Source: Algoriphagus sp. AK58 (GTDB lineage: Bacteria; Bacteroidota; Bacteroidia; Cytophagales; Cyclobacteriaceae). Taken from it: 64,000 bases of DNA. The DNA lies in the NCBI RefSeq assembly GCF_014324365.1, contig NZ_QEIG01000003.1, forward strand, positions 1-64,000. Reading direction: 5' to 3'. The notes beneath the pieces are model-generated. The model was not told the origin of the DNA, did no database searches, and saw only the letters and a list, made by a program, of their open reading frames with translations. Below are positions 37,527 through 46,844 of this stretch, piece after piece; within the stretch, counting starts at the first letter, position 1, and the number at the start of each line of letters is the position of its first letter. A program made the translations under genes and the position numbers.

Positions 37527-37559
37527 GTGATTGAAAGATTTTAAGATTGGAATGACTTG

Positions 37560-37573
37560 TCCGCCGTGGCGGA
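37560..37573. repeat. 14-bp palindrome after the SNF2 gene
   Basis: TCCGCCGTGGCGGA is an inverted repeat with 6-bp arms, 33 bp after the SNF2 stop. No T-run follows, so it is not a standard terminator. It lies in a 255-bp interval that otherwise holds only the upstream region of the PhoH gene. Confidence 0.5.
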
Positions 37574-37781
37574 TTGGAAGATTACCGAGTGCTAAACCGT
37601 GGCTACTAGTTGACTAATCCAAACTGGTAAAATTTTAATTTTCCAATTTTTATCAATTTGATTTTCAAGACTATCCCTAGGATTGACAAATCTTAACCAT
37701 AATTTCTTCAAAGAAAAGCGCATTTCACGGAGATAATTTTTTAAATTATTTCAACAGTACACCACTACAATTTTCCTGCGC

Positions 37782-39128
37782 ATGCCTAGAGCTAAGTCCG
37801 ATAAAGATCGGAAAATCTTTGTGCTGGACACATCCGTGATCCTTTACGCACACAACTCCATCATGAATTTTGCTGAGCACGATGTGGTGATTCCCATCAC
37901 GGTACTCGAGGAGCTTGATCAATTCAAGAAAGGCAACGACACCAAGAATTTTGAGGCAAGGGAGTTTATCCGACTATTGGATAAGCTATCCCAAGACCAC
38001 ATGATTCATGAGTGGACTCCATTAAACGGGAAGACCAGGGGGAATTTCAAGGTATTGATGAACCCGGACAACAACCTAAATGCGAATGTGATCTTTGGGG
38101 AGGAGAAGAATGACCATAAAATCCTGAATGCAGCACTCTACCTAAAGCAGCATGAAAGGGATCGAAAAGTCATTCTTGTATCGAAAGATATCAATCTCAG
38201 ACTGAAGGCTAAATCCCTGGAAATCCACGCGGAAGATTACGAAACAGGGAAAATCAAAAACATCTCCGAGCTTGAAAACACGGGTAAGTATTTTCTGGAC
38301 GATGTAGATCCTCAAGCCATAAACACCCTTTATGATCAGGGATACATCGAGGCAAAGGCCATACTGGGTACCAGAAAGCGGAAAGCCAATGCATTCTACA
38401 TCCTGAAAAGTGAAAAAAATTCTGTCCTCGCCTACTACAACTCAGATCAAAATGTGCTGGAGCGAGTGGACAAAAGACTAGCCTACAACGTAAAACCTCG
38501 AAATGCCGAGCAGACTTTTGCCCTGCATGCCATCATGAATCCCAATATCAAACTGGTGTCGATTCAGGGAGTGGCAGGAACGGGTAAAACACTTTTGGCT
38601 TTGGCGGGTGCCTTGGAGCAGCGAAGAGATTACAAGCAGATTTTCTTGGCCAGACCGATCGTACCACTTTCCAACAAAGACATCGGCTATTTGCCGGGAG
38701 ACATCAAGTCCAAGCTCAATCCCTACATGGAGCCGCTTTGGGACAACCTGAAATTTATCCAAAATCAATACAAGGAGACGGACAAGGAATACCAGAAAAT
38801 CACCGAACTGGTCAATCAGGAAAAACTGGTGATCCAGCCTTTGGCCTACATCCGTGGTAGGTCACTTTCGAATATTTTCTTTATCGTGGATGAGGCGCAA
38901 AACCTGACTCCGCATGAGATCAAGACAATCATTTCCCGGGCAGGAGAAAACACCAAAATCATCTTCACGGGTGACGTCTTCCAGATTGATACGCCTTACT
39001 TGGATTCTCAGTCCAACGGCTTGTCCTACTTAATTGACAGAGTTAAAGACCATCCGCTCTATGCGCATATTAAACTAGAAAAAGGAGAACGGTCTGAACT
39101 GGCCAATCTGGCGAATGAGTTGTTGTGA
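37782..39128 (+). CDS. PIN-PhoH fusion ATPase
   Basis: This is a 448-residue protein. The N-terminal PIN nuclease-like domain (KIFVLDTSVILYAHNS with the catalytic Asp, then TVLEELDQFKKG) is joined to a C-terminal PhoH ATPase/helicase domain with Walker A GVAGTGKTLLALAG (about residue 262), Walker B FFIVDEAQNLTPHEIK and the sensor IIFTGDVFQIDTPYLD. PIN-PhoH proteins are proposed RNA helicase/nucleases. In mycobacteria the PhoH2 form is linked to a toxin-antitoxin-like upstream gene. No such small partner is seen here. Confidence 0.94.
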   Translation: MPRAKSDKDRKIFVLDTSVILYAHNSIMNFAEHDVVIPITVLEELDQFKKGNDTKNFEAREFIRLLDKLSQDHMIHEWTPLNGKTRGNFKVLMNPDNNLNANVIFGEEKNDHKILNAALYLKQHERDRKVILVSKDINLRLKAKSLEIHAEDYETGKIKNISELENTGKYFLDDVDPQAINTLYDQGYIEAKAILGTRKRKANAFYILKSEKNSVLAYYNSDQNVLERVDKRLAYNVKPRNAEQTFALHAIMNPNIKLVSIQGVAGTGKTLLALAGALEQRRDYKQIFLARPIVPLSNKDIGYLPGDIKSKLNPYMEPLWDNLKFIQNQYKETDKEYQKITELVNQEKLVIQPLAYIRGRSLSNIFFIVDEAQNLTPHEIKTIISRAGENTKIIFTGDVFQIDTPYLDSQSNGLSYLIDRVKDHPLYAHIKLEKGERSELANLANELL

Positions 39129-39147
39129 TCGAATGATGAAAAAGAAC

Positions 39148-39186
39148 CTAAAAGCTGCCCGAAAAGGCAGCTTTTCATTTTTTAGG
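39148..39186 (+). terminator. terminator of the PhoH gene
   Basis: AAAAGCTGCC / GGCAGCTTTT stem with a CGAAAA loop, followed by a T-rich run. It lies 22 bp after the PhoH stop. Confidence 0.9.
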
Positions 39187-39260
39187 GTAAAAGTTGTTAA
39201 ATCTTCGCAAATCATGAAACCAAATATTGTTCGGTGAATTTGTCCGCCCATGGCTGATAG

Positions 39261-39278
39261 CTGTACGGTATCGTACAG
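39261..39278. promoter_or_regulatory. operator-like 18-bp palindrome
   Basis: CTGTACG-gtat-CGTACAG has perfect 7-bp arms. A TTTG at 39239-39242 lies about 21 bp before it, so the palindrome would overlap the -7 region of a promoter pointing right. This is the layout expected for a repressor operator of TetR-like type. A short T-run follows, so a small terminator-like hairpin is an alternative reading. Confidence 0.45.
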
Positions 39279-39385
39279 TCGTTTTTCTAAAAAATGCTTT
39301 CTAGCTCATTTTAAGCCCCTTTTAAAGTTTGGTCGCCTTTTGGCATATTCCCTACATACGAAAACAAACCAACTTCTTGACTGCC

Positions 39386-39616
39386 ATGACTACTGCACTC
39401 TTTTCCCAAAAAAATGTCTGCGCGGCGCTGGGATTCGCTATGGCAATTACCATCGTCCTCAAAGCAAAAGCTGAATCCAGCCTTGTAAAGCATACTGCCC
39501 GATTTGAAACTACTAAACCAACTCCACAGATCGGATTTGAATCTCACACTGGTCCTGAAATTCATCAGGTACACCTCTACAAAAGCGAAAAGTCCCAGAA
39601 TCCCGGGACTTGCTGA
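39386..39616 (+). CDS. possible small protein, function unknown
   Basis: This is a 76-residue reading frame with ordinary codon use. It has a hydrophobic N-terminal stretch (CAALGFAMAITIVLKAKA) that could be a signal or anchor, and a polar tail. A TTTG at 39328-39331 with TACATACG at 39353-39360 is a weak promoter match, and a strong terminator follows at 39663. I recognise no family. The framing between promoter-like elements and a terminator supports transcription, but a non-coding RNA is equally possible. Confidence 0.4.
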   Translation: MTTALFSQKNVCAALGFAMAITIVLKAKAESSLVKHTARFETTKPTPQIGFESHTGPEIHQVHLYKSEKSQNPGTC

Positions 39617-39660
39617 AAGATAAACTCGTAAGGGTTAATTTGGTTGATTGTTTGGTTACT

Positions 39661-39692
39661 CTAAAGAGGCGGGTTTTGCCCGCCTCTTTTTT
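39661..39692. terminator. bidirectional intrinsic terminator
   Basis: AAAGAGGCGGG-ttttg-CCCGCCTCTTT is a perfect 11-bp stem followed by TTT. On the plus strand it ends the small unit before it; on the minus strand it lies beyond the LytTR regulator gene. Confidence 0.9.
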
Positions 39693-39754
39693 ATGTCTTA
39701 CTACAAAGGAGGACTTGTTTCTATTGTATTACGCCTTTGACTTATCTCCCTTTT

Positions 39755-40510
39755 TTAACTTTCAGTGATGGTATTCAATTTGGCCAAGAAGCTATTGTAA
39801 TACTGACGGCCCACCTGTACCACTGCACCTTGCTTCAAATTGATTTCTTTAGTATTGAAACTCTCGATCTGTCCAAGGTGTACGATGTATGATTTTTGCA
39901 CCCTTAAAAACAGTTGTGAAGGCAGGATTTCCTCAATTTCCTTCATGGATTTCCTGATGCTGTAATCCCGATTTTTGGTAAAGATGGTGACCATATTGCC
40001 ATTGGCCTCTACATAATAGATGTCCTCATATTGCACGCGCTCAAATGCATTATCAGCTTTGATGAAAACGGCATCATTGACCAGGTAAGGGCTTTCGTTG
40101 ACGGCTTTGGCTACAGCCACCTCAGCGGTTGGCTTTGTCCTTTTATTGTAAAGGACAATTTCCACAATCGCGTGAATGTCATTGGTATTGAAAGGCTTCA
40201 CAATAAAGCCCGCCGGAGAAATTCTTTTCGCCCTTTCAATAATCGTAGGATCACTGTAGGAAGTCACGAATACCAAAGGAGCATCCACCATTTGCTTGAT
40301 GATCTCTCCCAATTCGATTCCGTCTTTATCTCCCTTCAGTTTGATATCCATGAAGATCAAATCAGGACGGTATTTTTTGATAACCTTAATGCATTGATTG
40401 GCAGAATTTGCGATATCAATATTCACATAACCCAGGAGTTCGAGGATCTCTTGGATGTTTTCTGCAATGCTTATGTCATCTTCGACGATAAGTATCCGTT
40501 CCTCTTTCAT
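39755..40510 (-). CDS. LytTR-type response regulator
   Basis: This is a 251-residue regulator with an N-terminal CheY receiver. The phospho-acceptor Asp is in LIFMDIKLKGDKDG, with VTSYSDPTIIERA and the conserved Lys in GFIVKPFNTND. The C-terminal LytTR DNA-binding domain has YEDIYYVEANGNMVTIFT and LFLRVQKSYIVHLGQIESF. It is 130 bp downstream of another LytTR regulator and has no kinase directly attached. The gap contains a TTGACA / TGTCAA inverted repeat, so it may have its own promoter. Confidence 0.93.
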   Translation of the reverse strand: MKEERILIVEDDISIAENIQEILELLGYVNIDIANSANQCIKVIKKYRPDLIFMDIKLKGDKDGIELGEIIKQMVDAPLVFVTSYSDPTIIERAKRISPAGFIVKPFNTNDIHAIVEIVLYNKRTKPTAEVAVAKAVNESPYLVNDAVFIKADNAFERVQYEDIYYVEANGNMVTIFTKNRDYSIRKSMKEIEEILPSQLFLRVQKSYIVHLGQIESFNTKEINLKQGAVVQVGRQYYNSFLAKLNTITES

Positions 40511-40640
40511 AATCTAAGCAATTGATTTGGTGGTATTTAGGGGTAATAAAACAGAAAATTGACAGTTTCTAATGTCAACTTACCTCCTAAGTTCCTGATT
40601 TTATTCAGAAAACCAAATGCTTTTTTTTGACTATGAAAAT

Positions 40641-41375
40641 TTAAAGACTCATCATTTCCTTAAAGCGGGCGGCTTGTCTCCTGCTTACTTCAATGCGGTC
40701 GCCTCCTCGAAGGGTAACTACCAATCCCCCATTGAACCAAGGTTCGATGGCTTCCACCCATCCCAAATTGATGATGTGCTTACGGCTAGCTCTGAAAAAA
40801 GACTTCTCATCCAATCGCTCGTCCAAGGCATTAAGCGACTTATGGATCATGGGTTTGAAATGATCAAAGTAAACCTTGATATAATTCCCGTCTGATTCAA
40901 AAAGTCGGACGTTTGAAAGTCTTACAAACCAACATCTATCCCCATCTTTTACGAAAACCTGATCTTCGAGCGTAAGCTTTTTCTGATTGGCAAAGGCACC
41001 GTTTTCGTCTCTTCTGGAGATTCCTTCGATTTTGCCCTGAAGCTTCTGAATGGCTTCTTCGAGTCTTTTGGGCTCAATAGGTTTCAGGAGATAGTCTAAG
41101 GCATTGACTTGGAAAGCCTTTAGCGCATACTCATCATAGGCGGTAGTAAAAATCACATGAGGTACCTGGTCCAATTCTTCCAATAGGTCGAATCCGGTTT
41201 TTTCAGGCATCTGAATGTCCAGGAAGATCACATCTGGCTGAAGTTGCTCGATTTTCTCTTTGGCATCTTCCACATTTACAGCCTCTCCTACTACCTCGAC
41301 TGTTTCCAGTTGATTCAGCAAATTGATCAATTCTTTACGTGCTAGTCTTTCGTCGTCGATTACAATGGCTCTCAT
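40641..41375 (-). CDS. LytTR-type response regulator paired with a histidine kinase
   Basis: This is a 244-residue regulator. The receiver has the acidic DDERLAR start, phospho-acceptor VIFLDIQMPEKTG, FTTAYDEYALKAF and the Lys in YLLKPIEPKRL. The LytTR output domain has WFVRLSNVRLFESDGNYIK and FFRASRKHIINLGWVEAIEP. Its start is 14 bp after the kinase stop, so the two form a YehU/YehT-like two-component pair of the AlgR/AgrA/LytR class. Targets are not apparent. Confidence 0.95.
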   Translation of the reverse strand: MRAIVIDDERLARKELINLLNQLETVEVVGEAVNVEDAKEKIEQLQPDVIFLDIQMPEKTGFDLLEELDQVPHVIFTTAYDEYALKAFQVNALDYLLKPIEPKRLEEAIQKLQGKIEGISRRDENGAFANQKKLTLEDQVFVKDGDRCWFVRLSNVRLFESDGNYIKVYFDHFKPMIHKSLNALDERLDEKSFFRASRKHIINLGWVEAIEPWFNGGLVVTLRGGDRIEVSRRQAARFKEMMSL

Positions 41376-41389
41376 TTTTACGGAGTTGG

Positions 41390-42445
41390 TTAGTCTAAAG
41401 TAACTCTTTGTTTCGGAATTTTGATTTCAGTAATGACAAATTGGTTGCCTGAGTTGAATATCCTAAAGGAAGCTCGGTCTCCATAGAGGAGCTGAAGGCG
41501 TTGTTTGGTGTTTTCAAGCCCGTGCCCACTTCCATCTTCCCGTTTGGCTTTTGGAGATTTAGGATTGAGATATCCACTGTTTCTCACTTGGATATACAGC
41601 TCTTCACTCAATCCTTCACGGCATTTGATCTCGATCAACCCTCCTTTGACCAGGTTGGAAATTCCATGCTTGATGGCATTTTCCACAATGGTCTGAAGCA
41701 TCATCGGGGGAATCTTATAGGAATACGCTTCCTCCTCTATTTGGTAAATCACCTCTAGTCGCTCCTCAAATCGGATGGACTCCAGCGCCAAGTAATCTTT
41801 GACCGTTGCCAATTCGTCTGCAAAGTCAATGACTTGCTTTTTATCCATCATAAGAGAAAACCGAAGCATATTCGAAATTCTCGTGATGGCCGTTTTGGCT
41901 TTGTCGGGATCTTCGTCTACCAATGCTCTCACTGAATTCAGCGCATTGAAGATGAAATGGGGATTAAGTTGACTCTTGAGGTGATTGAGCCTAATCTCGT
42001 TAATTTTTGCTTCGTACTTGAGGCTGTTGTTGTAATTATCAAGGAAGTGAAACAAAAAGTAAAGGAGAAACCAAAAAGCATAGTATAAGAAGCTGACGAA
42101 GAGATTCACCGCAATCACCAAAGCGCGAAAATCCTGAGTTGGATTTAGTGTGCCAAAGGCAACATTTATCAGAATTTGTGCGAAGACATTGACCACCGCA
42201 AGGGACAGTAAGGCTAAGATGGCTTGAACAAGAAGTCGGAAAATACCAAGTTTAAACCAATCATAAGATTTAACCACATGACGAAAAGCATGGGTAGAAA
42301 GTAAGTAGTAGGCCGCCAAAGCCACAAAAGCCCAAGCCTGGATTATGGAAATCCCCTCAGAAAGGGAGGCAAAAAAGACATTGACAAAGGCAAAGCTTCC
42401 CCAGCCCAATATCTGCAAAATCCAATACAGCCTTACTCTGTTCAT
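41390..42445 (-). CDS. LytS/YehU-type sensor histidine kinase
   Basis: This is a 351-residue membrane kinase from the ATG at 42445 (MNRVRLYWILQILGWGSF). A reading from upstream adds 27 residues that do not fit. About four to five transmembrane helices occupy the first ~150 residues. The His-kinase domain has the phospho-His motif LKSQLNPHFIFNALNSVRAL, the N-box ENAIKHGI and the G-box GSGHGLENTKQRL. There is no separate periplasmic sensor domain, so the membrane region probably senses the signal. It is directly upstream of its response regulator. Confidence 0.94.
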   Translation of the reverse strand: MNRVRLYWILQILGWGSFAFVNVFFASLSEGISIIQAWAFVALAAYYLLSTHAFRHVVKSYDWFKLGIFRLLVQAILALLSLAVVNVFAQILINVAFGTLNPTQDFRALVIAVNLFVSFLYYAFWFLLYFLFHFLDNYNNSLKYEAKINEIRLNHLKSQLNPHFIFNALNSVRALVDEDPDKAKTAITRISNMLRFSLMMDKKQVIDFADELATVKDYLALESIRFEERLEVIYQIEEEAYSYKIPPMMLQTIVENAIKHGISNLVKGGLIEIKCREGLSEELYIQVRNSGYLNPKSPKAKREDGSGHGLENTKQRLQLLYGDRASFRIFNSGNQFVITEIKIPKQRVTLD

Positions 42446-42528
42446 ATCCAAACCAAAGTTAGCCAAGGAATTTCTCCTAGGATTTCTATTTTGATAAATG
42501 GGCGAGACACTTGATTTACGCGTCAATT

Positions 42529-45360
42529 TCAGCGTTTTAGTTCCTCCTTTAGAAATCTGCCGGTATGACTCTGAGGATGAGCCGCCACCATTTCAGGAGT
42601 TCCCTGCACGAGAATGGTTCCGCCTTTGTTTCCTCCCTCCGGACCCAGATCGACTACATAGTCTGCGACCTTAATCACATCAAGATTATGCTCGATGATC
42701 AAGACCGTATTACCCTTGTCCACTAGTTTTTGGAGTACTCCCATCAGCAAATCGATGTCTTGAAAATGAAGGCCGGTGGTAGGTTCGTCCAGAATGTAGA
42801 AGGTTTTTCCAGTATCCTTTTTTGAAAGCTCTGTGGCAAGCTTGACCCTCTGTGCTTCTCCTCCTGAAAGCGTTGTGGCATGCTGACCCAAGGTAATATA
42901 GCCTAGGCCCACATCACTGAGGGTTTGGATTTTTCGGAGGATCTTGGGTTGGTGTTCGAAAAACTCCACCGCCTGCTCTACGGTCATGTCGAGCACGTCC
43001 GAGATGGATTTCCCTTTGAAACGCACCTCCAAGGTCTCTCGGTTGTAGCGCTTTCCTTTACAGGTTTCGCAGGGAATATGTACATCGGGAAGAAAGTCCA
43101 TCTCGATCAGCTTCATTCCTGCCCCTTCGCAATCTTCGCAACGCCCTCCCTTGACATTGAAGGAAAAACGGCCTGGCTTGTATCCACGGATTTTAGCTTC
43201 CGGCAATTCCGTGAAAAGAGTACGTATATCCGAAAATACACCTGTATACGTCGCAGGATTGGACCTTGGCGTACGCCCGATGGGGCTTTGATCTACCTCG
43301 ATGACTTTATCCAAGTACTCCAGCCCGGCTATGCTTTGGTAGGGCATGGGTTCTTTTTTGGAATTGTAAAATTCCCGGTTCAAAATGGGAAACAGGGTCT
43401 CGTGGATCAAGGTACTTTTTCCACTCCCTGAAACCCCCGTGATCAGGATCAAGGTGCCCAATGGAAGCTCTAGATCCACATTTTTTAGGTTATTGCCGGA
43501 GGCCCCTTTCAGGATAAGTTTCTTTCCTTTTCCCTCACGGCGATTTTCTGGGATCGAAAGACCGAGCTTTCCACTGAGATAGCGGGCAGTAACGGAGTTA
43601 TTTTTCAGTATTTCCTGAGGAGTACCGGCTGCTACCACATGTCCGCCATGTCTGCCTGCACCCGGGCCCATGTCGAGCACAAAATCCGACTCCAGCATCA
43701 TGTCTTTGTCATGCTCCACCACAAGAACAGAATTTCCCAAATCCCGAAGGCTCTGAAGGGCTTTGATCAGCTTCACATTGTCGCGCTGATGAAGGCCGAT
43801 ACTCGGTTCATCCAAAATATAAAGCACCCCAACCAGCTGTGTGCCAATCTGAGTGGCTAGTCGGATTCGTTGGGCTTCTCCTCCGGATAGCGTTTTCAAT
43901 GGACGATTGAGCGAAAGATAATCCAGACCGATATCCAACAGGAATCCGATTCGCTTTCGGATTTCCTTCAGAACTTCCACGCCGATGATCTGCTGTTTTT
44001 CGGTCATTCGACTTTCCAATCCCTCAAACCAATCGGCCAATCCTCTGATATCGAGCATGGCAAGTTCGCCGATGTGCTTTTCGTCAATTTTGAAATGCAA
44101 GGCTTCTTTTTTCAATCGGTAACCATTACAATCCGGGCAGGTCTGCGTGATGGTAAATTCGGATACCCAATCCTGAATTTTATCGGATGAACCCTCTTGG
44201 TATTTCTGCAAAAAGTTTACAATTCCTTCAAAAGTAGTATTCCACTGCGTACCTGGATACTTCACCGAATCCACCGCAACTTCGATCTTGTCTCCATAGA
44301 GTAAGACCTCCACCACTTGCTCGGGTAAATCCTTGATCGGAGTACTCATGGAGCATTTGTAATGCTTCAGAATGGCTTCAATTTTTTTGAAAATCCAGAT
44401 ATCTCTGTATTCACCCAAGGGAGCTATTCCCCCTCTGGTAATGCTGAGCGAAGGATCAGGAATAATGCTTTCCCGTGTGATTTCTTCAATGATCCCAAGG
44501 CCATTGCACGTAGGACAGGCTCCATAAGGGGAGTTAAATGAAAAGGTATTTGGGGCTGGCTCATCATAAGACAACCCTGTCTCAGGATCCATCAGGTATT
44601 TGGAAAAATGATGCACTTCTCCGCTTTCCTCACGGATCATGATCACTCCTTTGCCATGCTGAAGGCCTGATTTGAGGGATTGGGTGATGCGAAAACGATC
44701 CGACTCATCTGCAACAATGCGATCGATGACGATCTCGATGTCATGAATTTTGTACCGGTCTAGCTGCATTTTGGGCACAATGTCCATCACAACGCCATCC
44801 ACCCGGACCTTGGAAAAGCCCATCTTTCGGATTTGCTCAAAAAGCTCACGATAGTGTCCTTTTCGACCCTTGACAATTGGAGCCAGGATGTAGAGTTTTT
44901 TGCCCAAAAACTTGGTAAACAACTGCTCGATGATCTGATCCTCGGTCTGCCGGATCATCTTTTTTCCTGTCAGATATGAATATGCCTCTCCGGCGCGGGC
45001 ATAGAGCAATCGCATGAAGTCATAAATCTCTGTGACCGTACCCACCGTGGAACGTGGATTTTTAGACGTCGTCTTTTGCTCGATGGCTATGACCGGGGAA
45101 AGTCCGTTGATCTTGTCCACATCGGGACGCTCCATTCCTCCCAAAAATGATCTGGCATAGGCAGAAAAGCTTTCCATGTACCTTCTCTGGCCTTCTGCAT
45201 AGATCGTATCAAAAGCAAGTGAACTCTTCCCGCTTCCCGAAAGCCCAGTGACTACCACCAATTTGTTTCTTGGGATTCGGACGTCAAGGTTTTTTAGATT
45301 ATGCTCTCGGGCACCAAAAATCTCGATATATTCTTCCTGTGAGGCAGGGGATTGAGTCAT
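42529..45360 (-). CDS. uvrA: excinuclease ABC subunit A
   Basis: This DNA-damage recognition ATPase of nucleotide excision repair is 943 residues from the ATG at 45360 ([22 protein letters not shown]). Two ABC cassettes are present: Walker [19 protein letters not shown] and [17 protein letters not shown], with signature [12 protein letters not shown] and [12 protein letters not shown]. Zinc-finger cysteines appear in [22 protein letters not shown] and CETCKG. A good minus-strand -7 element lies 25 bp upstream. mfd at the right end of the window is its functional partner in transcription-coupled repair. Confidence 0.97.
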   Translation of the reverse strand: MTQSPASQEEYIEIFGAREHNLKNLDVRIPRNKLVVVTGLSGSGKSSLAFDTIYAEGQRRYMESFSAYARSFLGGMERPDVDKINGLSPVIAIEQKTTSKNPRSTVGTVTEIYDFMRLLYARAGEAYSYLTGKKMIRQTEDQIIEQLFTKFLGKKLYILAPIVKGRKGHYRELFEQIRKMGFSKVRVDGVVMDIVPKMQLDRYKIHDIEIVIDRIVADESDRFRITQSLKSGLQHGKGVIMIREESGEVHHFSKYLMDPETGLSYDEPAPNTFSFNSPYGACPTCNGLGIIEEITRESIIPDPSLSITRGGIAPLGEYRDIWIFKKIEAILKHYKCSMSTPIKDLPEQVVEVLLYGDKIEVAVDSVKYPGTQWNTTFEGIVNFLQKYQEGSSDKIQDWVSEFTITQTCPDCNGYRLKKEALHFKIDEKHIGELAMLDIRGLADWFEGLESRMTEKQQIIGVEVLKEIRKRIGFLLDIGLDYLSLNRPLKTLSGGEAQRIRLATQIGTQLVGVLYILDEPSIGLHQRDNVKLIKALQSLRDLGNSVLVVEHDKDMMLESDFVLDMGPGAGRHGGHVVAAGTPQEILKNNSVTARYLSGKLGLSIPENRREGKGKKLILKGASGNNLKNVDLELPLGTLILITGVSGSGKSTLIHETLFPILNREFYNSKKEPMPYQSIAGLEYLDKVIEVDQSPIGRTPRSNPATYTGVFSDIRTLFTELPEAKIRGYKPGRFSFNVKGGRCEDCEGAGMKLIEMDFLPDVHIPCETCKGKRYNRETLEVRFKGKSISDVLDMTVEQAVEFFEHQPKILRKIQTLSDVGLGYITLGQHATTLSGGEAQRVKLATELSKKDTGKTFYILDEPTTGLHFQDIDLLMGVLQKLVDKGNTVLIIEHNLDVIKVADYVVDLGPEGGNKGGTILVQGTPEMVAAHPQSHTGRFLKEELKR

Positions 45361-45384
45361 GGATGAAGGGAAATTATTAATCGG

Positions 45385-45392
45385 CAAAAGTA
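45385..45392 (-). promoter_or_regulatory. candidate -7 element of uvrA
   Basis: The minus strand reads TACTTTTG, an exact TAnnTTTG match, giving a short leader of about 20 bases. Upstream, AACTCATCCG occurs twice (45435-45444 and 45470-45479), 35 bp apart. Confidence 0.45.
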
Positions 45393-45547
45393 CACTTTTT
45401 TGGTCGGATCAGAGGGTGAGACCGCGAAGATTGTAACTCATCCGACCCGGGAAAGGTTGGAACAAACTGAACTCATCCGCTGCAAAAACCTCCTCCGACA
45501 AGAAATAATGGTTTATTTAGTTGATCTACCATGAGCCAAGGATTCGA

Positions 45548-46687
45548 TCATCCGTGATGAAAAGGACATTCTTTGAGATTTTCCTCATTTTCAAACAGAA
45601 CTTGCCTTGGAACTTCCTGATAGAAAAAGTTAGGGCTGAGGACCTGGTTTTCCCACTCTCTATGGAAAACGCCCAGGGTGGAGCCGGCTGTGGGGGGCAC
45701 AATCCAAGACCAATCTGCCTGAACTTTCCGTCCCTTGGCTTCCTCCACTCTGCAAAACTCCAAAAATTGCTCCGAGGCACTATGGTGATCCACCAGAGTA
45801 ATTCCTTTTTCCTGAAAAGAATGGAGTACAGCTTCCTGAAGTACGAGTAAGGCCTTGTCTTTCCACAAGGTTCGCACATGCCTGGTATCCAACCCCATTT
45901 TTTCCGCTAGTTGAGGGAGCAAGTTGTAGCGATGCGCATCGGCCAGATTACGGACAGCGATCTCTGTGAGCATGTACCAGCCATTGAACGGTGCGCAGGT
46001 AAACGAGATCCCACCCATCTCCAGTCGCATATCGGATATTACCGGGACTGCGTACCACTGGATATTCATCCTTTCCAACCAAGGATATTCTGGATGGATT
46101 ATCGGAACTCTCAGCACTTTTTCTTCAGGAATCGTGAACCACTTTGGTGCTTCTCCTTCCACTTGAATCACCACGGGAAGGAGGTCAAATGCGGTGCCCA
46201 CTGATTCCCACCCAAGTGCATGACAGAATCTGGTAAACTGCAATGAATCAGGGTCCCCAAGAACTTGCCCATTTGGTAAAAGGTATCCTGCAAATCGAAC
46301 AAGCTGCTTGTTTAAGATTCGAACCCTTGGATATCGATCTGCAGCCTGATAGATAGAAATGGCAGACCTTATTTTTCCAGCATTGGTGGCAAAATCAAGA
46401 TGCTCCATCAAATCGGCAAAAATCTCCTCGGGAGAAGAAAGAGAACGCCGATCACGAACTTTCAGACTTTTCCAAAACAATCTTCCGATGCACCTATTAC
46501 TGTTTCTCCAGGCTAGTTTGGCGCCATAGGTAAGTTCCTCCTCAGTAAGCAGGTAGGTGCCATCGTTGCTGATCTCAGCGTTGACTTGGTGTAGCCTTTG
46601 ATTAAAACCCTGCTTACCATTTTCCACAAAATATTGCTGAAGAAAATGCGTGGCCTTTTGAAGCAAATCAGTTTTGGATGGATGCAT
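45548..46687 (-). CDS. nos: bacterial nitric oxide synthase oxygenase
   Basis: This heme enzyme oxidises L-arginine to citrulline and NO. The 379-residue, oxygenase-only form is typical of bacterial NOS. The heme-thiolate Cys66 lies in LAWRNSNRCIGRLFW. The active-site signature FNGWYMLTEI (residues 234-243) contains Glu242, which binds the arginine guanidinium. HRYNLL, LWKDKA and DHHSASEQF follow, and the pterin-side ADWSWIVPPTAGS is present. No reductase domain is fused or adjacent, so electrons must come from a general flavodoxin/ferredoxin reductase. A short extra tail ends in ECPFHHG. Three GGGTGAT copies lie upstream. Confidence 0.95.
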   Translation of the reverse strand: MHPSKTDLLQKATHFLQQYFVENGKQGFNQRLHQVNAEISNDGTYLLTEEELTYGAKLAWRNSNRCIGRLFWKSLKVRDRRSLSSPEEIFADLMEHLDFATNAGKIRSAISIYQAADRYPRVRILNKQLVRFAGYLLPNGQVLGDPDSLQFTRFCHALGWESVGTAFDLLPVVIQVEGEAPKWFTIPEEKVLRVPIIHPEYPWLERMNIQWYAVPVISDMRLEMGGISFTCAPFNGWYMLTEIAVRNLADAHRYNLLPQLAEKMGLDTRHVRTLWKDKALLVLQEAVLHSFQEKGITLVDHHSASEQFLEFCRVEEAKGRKVQADWSWIVPPTAGSTLGVFHREWENQVLSPNFFYQEVPRQVLFENEENLKECPFHHG

Positions 46688-46729
46688 AACTGGCTCATAT
46701 CCCTGTCCGAAGGGAGGGAATCAGATTAG

Positions 46730-46813
46730 ATGGGTGATCAGATTTTGCAAGAAATACCCTGCATGGGTGATAGATCAATAACCAGCTTTTGGGAAAGTGG
46801 TTTGTGGGGTGAT
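46730..46813. promoter_or_regulatory. three direct GGGTGAT repeats upstream of the NOS gene
   Basis: ATGGGTGAT occurs at 46730-46738 and 46763-46771, and GGGTGAT at 46807-46813, all on the plus strand. They lie within the 157 bp between the NOS start and the lytic transglycosylase stop. The 33- and 42-bp spacings are close to whole helical turns. They may be binding sites for a regulator of NOS. Confidence 0.4.
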
Positions 46814-46844
46814 TGCTATTTCCCTGAATAAGAATTCGTGTGCT

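Noticed and set aside
37782-39128. PIN-PhoH as the toxin of a toxin-antitoxin pair
   Set aside because: No small antitoxin-like gene lies upstream; the 255-bp gap holds no open frame.
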